DNA of 18,115 nucleotides from Puniceicoccales bacterium (lineage in GTDB: Bacteria > Verrucomicrobiota > Verrucomicrobiia > Opitutales > JAIRKQ01): contig JAIRMI010000066.1 of the NCBI GenBank assembly GCA_031258795.1, positions 1 to 18,115 on the forward strand, in the 5' to 3' direction. This document shows, piece by piece, positions 14,693 to 18,115 of the stretch. Within the stretch, counting starts at the first letter, position 1; the number at the start of each line of letters is the position of its first letter. Under the pieces are notes generated by a model. It did no database searches and was not told the origin of the DNA. It saw nothing but the letters and a program-made list of their open reading frames with translations. A program made the position numbers and the translations under genes.

Positions 14693-16030
14693 GTGGATTC
14701 GTTTGTGCAATTTTTGGCTAATCCGGCGTGCCTCAGCATCATTGTTATAACCGTTTTTAGCTTGAGCAAGTTGAGTGTACCCCTGTCATTGATCATAGGA
14801 GCAGTGACGGCCGGTATAGTTGGGGGCATGTCTCTGGAGCATACGCTTGGTGCTTTTCTAGGCGGTATTTCCGGCGGAGTCAATGTTGCCCTCAGCTATG
14901 CATTGTTGGGCATGTTCGCAACTGGGTTAACTACCACCGGTTTGCCGGAGTTTTTGGCATCGAAGATTGTCCATTCCAGTGGCAGTCGTTCTATGAGGGC
15001 AGAATTATGCAGAGCAATGTTATTCATATGGATCTGCGGAATTGCATCGCAAACGATTATCCCAATACACATTGCTTTCATACCAATAATTATACCAGCA
15101 TTTTTGCCACTGTTCAACGAAGTGAACTTGGATCGGCGATCAATAGCTTGCCTGATCACGTTTGGTCTTGTCGCCACCTACAGTTTTCTGCCATTCGGCT
15201 TTGGAGAGATTTTTTTGCGAGAAATAGTATTGGGAAATCTGAAATCGCAGGGAGTTAACCTCGCCCTTTCCGACTTCAGCATCATGAAACTTACGGCAAT
15301 CCCAACCGCCGGTATGGTATTTGGTCTAACTTTGGCACTGTGGGTATCTTATAGGAAGCCACGCTATTATGAAAAAACCCAAGCAGCCGCAGCACAGGAA
15401 CGCGTCGTTAGCAAGCGGGTACTCATATTTGGTTTGCTGGCCATAGTAGCGATGCTCACTATGCAAATAGTATTCAAAAGCATGATTGTTGGCGCGCTTT
15501 CCGGCTTTTTCACCTTGCTGATCTCAGGTACGGTAAAATGGAAAGATTCCGACAAAATTGTGACCCGGGGGTTCGGTATGATGGCCACCATAGGAATGAT
15601 CATGATCATCGCCAATGGATTTTCAGCGGTTTTATCTAGCACCGGCGCTGTGAACGATCTGATTAATATGTTGCTGATCATAACGGCGAATAATGTTCAT
15701 CTGACAGTTATCGTGATGCTCGTCATTGGATTGATAATCACCCTCGGTATCGGATCATCCTTTTCAACGGTACCCATTTTGGCGGCCATATTCGTACCTA
15801 TTTGCCAAAGAATAGGATTCAGCCCAGAGGGAACTTTCCTCGTACTCATGGTGGCAGGGGTCGTAGGAGATGCCGGTTCGATAGTTTCCGATTCAACGCT
15901 AGGTACAACCATTGGACTCAATGCCGACGATCAACACAACCACTTCAGAGATTCTGTGGTGCCCACCTTCTTGCACTTTAATATTCCTCAGCTAATTTTT
16001 GGTTACGCCGCCATCATACTGTTCGCCTAA
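14693..16030 (+). CDS. Na+/H+ antiporter family (YuiF-like) inner-membrane transporter
   Basis: A 445-residue, very hydrophobic protein with about eleven or twelve membrane segments. Recognisable stretches are GAVTAGIVGGMSLEHTL (36-52), SQTIIPIHIAFIPI (119-132), a LITFGLVATYSFLPFGFGEIFL stretch (154-175), and GLNADDQHNHFRDSVVPTF (408-426) near the C-terminus. The last resembles the family phrase GLNADGQHNH..D..VPTF. These match the NhaC-like/YuiF branch of ion transporters; members have been proposed to carry Na+/H+ or an amino acid such as histidine, so the substrate is open. The start is GTG at 14693, with AGAGG ten bases upstream. It is divergent from the BamE-like gene and ends three bases from the convergent Pal-like gene, with no terminator between them. 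Confidence 0.82.
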   Translation: MDSFVQFLANPACLSIIVITVFSLSKLSVPLSLIIGAVTAGIVGGMSLEHTLGAFLGGISGGVNVALSYALLGMFATGLTTTGLPEFLASKIVHSSGSRSMRAELCRAMLFIWICGIASQTIIPIHIAFIPIIIPAFLPLFNEVNLDRRSIACLITFGLVATYSFLPFGFGEIFLREIVLGNLKSQGVNLALSDFSIMKLTAIPTAGMVFGLTLALWVSYRKPRYYEKTQAAAAQERVVSKRVLIFGLLAIVAMLTMQIVFKSMIVGALSGFFTLLISGTVKWKDSDKIVTRGFGMMATIGMIMIIANGFSAVLSSTGAVNDLINMLLIITANNVHLTVIVMLVIGLIITLGIGSSFSTVPILAAIFVPICQRIGFSPEGTFLVLMVAGVVGDAGSIVSDSTLGTTIGLNADDQHNHFRDSVVPTFLHFNIPQLIFGYAAIILFA

Positions 16031-16033
16031 CGG

Positions 16034-16576
16034 TTATGGCAAAGTTGCTTCCAGCTTGAAAAAAACTATATCAACCCGCCGATCAGTAGCTGTGGTGGTC
16101 TTGTCTGAGCTTTTTTCAGATGCCCGTTCAGATCCTGCGGAAATGATAGTAATGCGGTTTTCATTGAGGCCCGCTTCAATCAGCTTTGCTTTTACATTTT
16201 CAGCGCGGCGATGACCCAGCGAGCTGTTATAGGTATTCGTTCCAAAATGGTCGCAGTGACCGACAACGAGCACACCCAGGTCCCGATGATTTGCAAAAAA
16301 TTTCGCAGCCTCATTTATCTTAACAGCGTATCTCTCCCTAACATCGGCCCTATTAAAATCGAAAAATATGGAAGCAACAACATCGGATTTTGCATAGCCA
16401 CAGGCTATTTGAAGAGGATTGGGCTTCATTTTGCGCGTAGGCTCCTGTAAAAAGTAAAAATCTCCCCAGCTTCCATCCGGAACAATGGTAACTTCGGGGT
16501 TATGGCGTCGCTTACTGGAGATCGAGCAACCGGTAACAAAGAGTAACATTAGAAAATATAAGAACAAACGCTTCAT
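16034..16576 (-). CDS. Pal/OmpA-family peptidoglycan-binding lipoprotein
   Basis: 180 residues. Signal MKRLFLYFLMLLFVTGC has a clean lipobox (VTGC, Cys 17). A linker of about 50 residues precedes an OmpA-C domain. Visible motifs are SIFFDFNRADVR, VVGHCDHFGTNTYNSSLGHRRAENVKA (split here only for description) and NRITIISAGSERA, the standard order of the OmpA/Pal fold. The Asp of GHCD and the Arg of GHRRA match the residues that bind the diaminopimelate of peptidoglycan. Role: anchoring the outer membrane to the cell wall, as Pal does with Tol. No tolB is seen next to it; cca lies 34 bases upstream on the same strand. No Shine-Dalgarno is evident before the ATG. It may be true Pal or another OmpA-like lipoprotein. 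Confidence 0.85.
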   Translation of the reverse strand: MKRLFLYFLMLLFVTGCSISSKRRHNPEVTIVPDGSWGDFYFLQEPTRKMKPNPLQIACGYAKSDVVASIFFDFNRADVRERYAVKINEAAKFFANHRDLGVLVVGHCDHFGTNTYNSSLGHRRAENVKAKLIEAGLNENRITIISAGSERASEKSSDKTTTATDRRVDIVFFKLEATLP

Positions 16577-16610
16577 AGTTGCCGCATAATCTTTAGTTCA
16601 GATTTCTAAG

Positions 16611-18032
16611 TCAACTGCAAATTTTTTTCAGGAATCGCAAGCCCCCATCGCGCTCTGAGAACTTCATGTCCAATTGGGCTTTGAAACAGCGGCTTAAAAT
16701 TTCGTTAAACTTCGGTGAAGGATGCAGCCCTAGGGCTAGTAAATCGCGACCAAGTATGATGGGAACGGGTTTGTTTTTCAGTACGCCCAATCTTTGTGCC
16801 GTTTCTCTGAGCCAGGATGCCTCTTGGACTTTATATTGTCCCGGCCTCCAGCAACCACCCCTTCCGTTGCCATCGTATTCGCAGAGACGTACAAGGCGAT
16901 CCAGTCGACCCACCTCACTGGCTAGGCGCAGCACGGCTCCATCCTGGCCTGCGTCCTTTTTGAAAATATCTCGCACAACCATATGGTATTTAACAAGCGT
17001 TTCGACGTCGCCGATGAGCTGTTTCGGTGCATGCATATTTTCTAGAAAGCTCCTTGCCAAAGATGTTCCCGCGGCATCATGGCCGTAGTGATGAATTCCC
17101 CGTTTATCCGATGTTGTCGTTTGCGGTTTCCCAAAATCGTGGCACAGCGCTGCAAAGCCAACAACCAAATCATCTTCATAGATTCCGGTCCTGTCCGCGG
17201 CATACAGATCCAGCGTCAAACAAGTGTGTTCAAACACGCTGCCTTCCGGATGTCGATAGGGATCCTGTTCGCAATATATCAGGGCGTCAATTTCCGGAAA
17301 AAATTGTGTCCAACCGCAATTTTTCAAAAAATGCAAGCCCATGGACGGTTTTACGCCTAGCAGTACGAGCTTCCTCCATTCACAGAATATGCGTTCCGGA
17401 GACAATTCCTTTGGAGTTAACGCATTTGCCAGTTGAACGACACTTTCCGAAGAGGTCATGGAAAAACGCGCAGCAAACTGCATTCCCCGCAGAACCCGCA
17501 GAGGATCTTCGCTAAATTTATCGCTTACATTGCGCAGTATTTTCTTGGACAGATCAGCTACACCACCGCAGGGATCACAGATTCTATTGTTGGAAACATC
17601 GAAATATACGGCGTTAATGGTAAAGTCTCGCCGATTTGCGGCTTCCATTAGGCTGCATTCTCTCAGCTGTTGCACCTGAAAATCTGTATGCTTTGGACCA
17701 ATTTTCGTTTCCGCCCTTGGTACTGATATGTCAATGCTAGATTCGGAAATTTTTATCACACAAAATGACGCACCATTACACAGCCTACATTTTTGCACAG
17801 TAAATTTAAAGTGAGGCTTCAGTATCTCTTGGATATGGCCAAATGTCAGGCCGAATACTTCAATGTCAAAATCTGCAACGGTTATGTTCAGTAGGGCATC
17901 GCGGACGCAGCCACCCACAAGATACGGCTGTCCTCCGCACCCAGCCAAAAGTTCGCAAATTCGCTTTACTGCAAGCAATAGCCCCGGCTCGGCCAAAGTC
18001 GAATATTTTGACACATGCAGTTCAGTGTTCAC
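16611..18032 (-). CDS. cca: CCA-adding enzyme/poly(A) polymerase-type tRNA nucleotidyltransferase with HD domain
   Basis: A 473-residue class II nucleotidyltransferase of the CCA/PAP family, which builds or repairs the tRNA 3' CCA end. Head domain: YLVGGCVRDALL (37-48), the DxD metal site D54/D56 in DFDIEVFG, and a third acid D101 in SIDIS. RRDFTINAVYFD (134-145) is the nucleotide-recognition region and EDPLRVLRGMQFAARF (175-190) opens the neck. A C-terminal HD phosphohydrolase domain follows, with H267-less wording but clear CHDFGKP (297-303) and HHYGHD (314-319). CCA and poly(A) enzymes are not reliably told apart by eye, hence moderate trust in the symbol. Start: GTG at 18032, the only candidate after an in-frame stop; no Shine-Dalgarno visible. 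Confidence 0.85.
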   Translation of the reverse strand: MNTELHVSKYSTLAEPGLLLAVKRICELLAGCGGQPYLVGGCVRDALLNITVADFDIEVFGLTFGHIQEILKPHFKFTVQKCRLCNGASFCVIKISESSIDISVPRAETKIGPKHTDFQVQQLRECSLMEAANRRDFTINAVYFDVSNNRICDPCGGVADLSKKILRNVSDKFSEDPLRVLRGMQFAARFSMTSSESVVQLANALTPKELSPERIFCEWRKLVLLGVKPSMGLHFLKNCGWTQFFPEIDALIYCEQDPYRHPEGSVFEHTCLTLDLYAADRTGIYEDDLVVGFAALCHDFGKPQTTTSDKRGIHHYGHDAAGTSLARSFLENMHAPKQLIGDVETLVKYHMVVRDIFKKDAGQDGAVLRLASEVGRLDRLVRLCEYDGNGRGGCWRPGQYKVQEASWLRETAQRLGVLKNKPVPIILGRDLLALGLHPSPKFNEILSRCFKAQLDMKFSERDGGLRFLKKICS

Positions 18033-18062
18033 AGTGTCAAATAGTGTGGACTATCCAGCAAA

Positions 18063-18115
18063 ATGGGAAGTACATTTTTTATAATTCTGTGGCTTACGGC
18101 GCTGTCGCTCCGGAT
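18063..18115 (+). CDS. Start of an exported or membrane protein, 3'-truncated by the window
   Basis: From the ATG at 18063 the frame is open to the window end and reads MGSTFFIILWLTALSLR, a hydrophobic run like a signal peptide or first membrane helix. It is divergent from cca, whose start is 30 bases away. The ribosome binding site is poor. With only 17 codons this is a weak call. Confidence 0.3.
   Translation, partial: MGSTFFIILWLTALSLR

Noticed and set aside
16586..16614. Promoter-like pair TTGACT-17-GATTAT before the Pal-like gene
   Set aside because: The -10 is only nine bases from the ATG, leaving almost no leader; transcription together with cca seems as likely.
1..18115. tRNA, rRNA or CRISPR array
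   Set aside because: I saw no cloverleaf-like segment, no rRNA-like stretch and no regularly spaced repeats; the only repeats are the tandem ones listed.

Overview
This window looks like chromosomal DNA from a Gram-negative, probably host-associated bacterium. The outer-membrane barrel protein, the BamE-like and Pal-type lipoproteins and the long-insert GyrB point to a diderm. The wording of the GyrB ATPase region (MYIGDTNERGLHHCVFE) and of the trigger factor reminds me of Verrucomicrobiota, perhaps Opitutae/Puniceicoccales. That placement is from memory of family patterns and is tentative.

The left third (1-4900) is accessory and decayed. It opens with the C-terminal part of an autotransporter-like surface protein: a coiled-coil passenger, a heptad tandem repeat and a beta-barrel. 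A good intrinsic terminator follows. Bases 1556-2431 are an insertion-sequence graveyard of about 876 bp bounded by 19-bp inverted ends. Inside are permuted pieces of an IS5-type transposase, the N-terminus of an IS630-type transposase and a 108/107-bp tandem duplication. After an apparently empty spacer comes a large unrecognised minus-strand gene (2673-4404), broken by a one-base insertion in a Gln/Ala-coding repeat tract. A doubtful small proline-rich ORF follows.

From about 4950 rightward the window is ordinary, densely packed housekeeping DNA. It holds an OGG1-type 8-oxoguanine DNA glycosylase on the plus strand. Convergent with it is a minus-strand block which, in transcription order, reads BamE-like lipoprotein, small putative lipoprotein, gap (GAPDH), tig (trigger factor), gyrB and gyrA. 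gyrB and gyrA are 9 bp apart and are surely an operon. A plus-strand ion/amino-acid transporter of the YuiF-like Na+/H+ antiporter family diverges from the BamE-like gene, over a shared region that contains a 7-bp-arm dyad. It converges, 3 bp apart, on a Pal/OmpA-type lipoprotein. The Pal-like gene lies downstream of a CCA-adding/poly(A) polymerase-type nucleotidyltransferase gene. At the right edge a plus-strand ORF begins with what looks like a signal peptide or membrane segment and is cut by the window end.

Functionally the right part combines DNA topology and repair, protein folding, glycolysis, tRNA 3'-end maturation and envelope maintenance. I found no tRNA, rRNA, CRISPR array or complete mobile element. 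I also found no clear multi-gene system of a new type. The most unusual material is the surface protein with its repeat, the IS composite and the frameshifted unknown gene.
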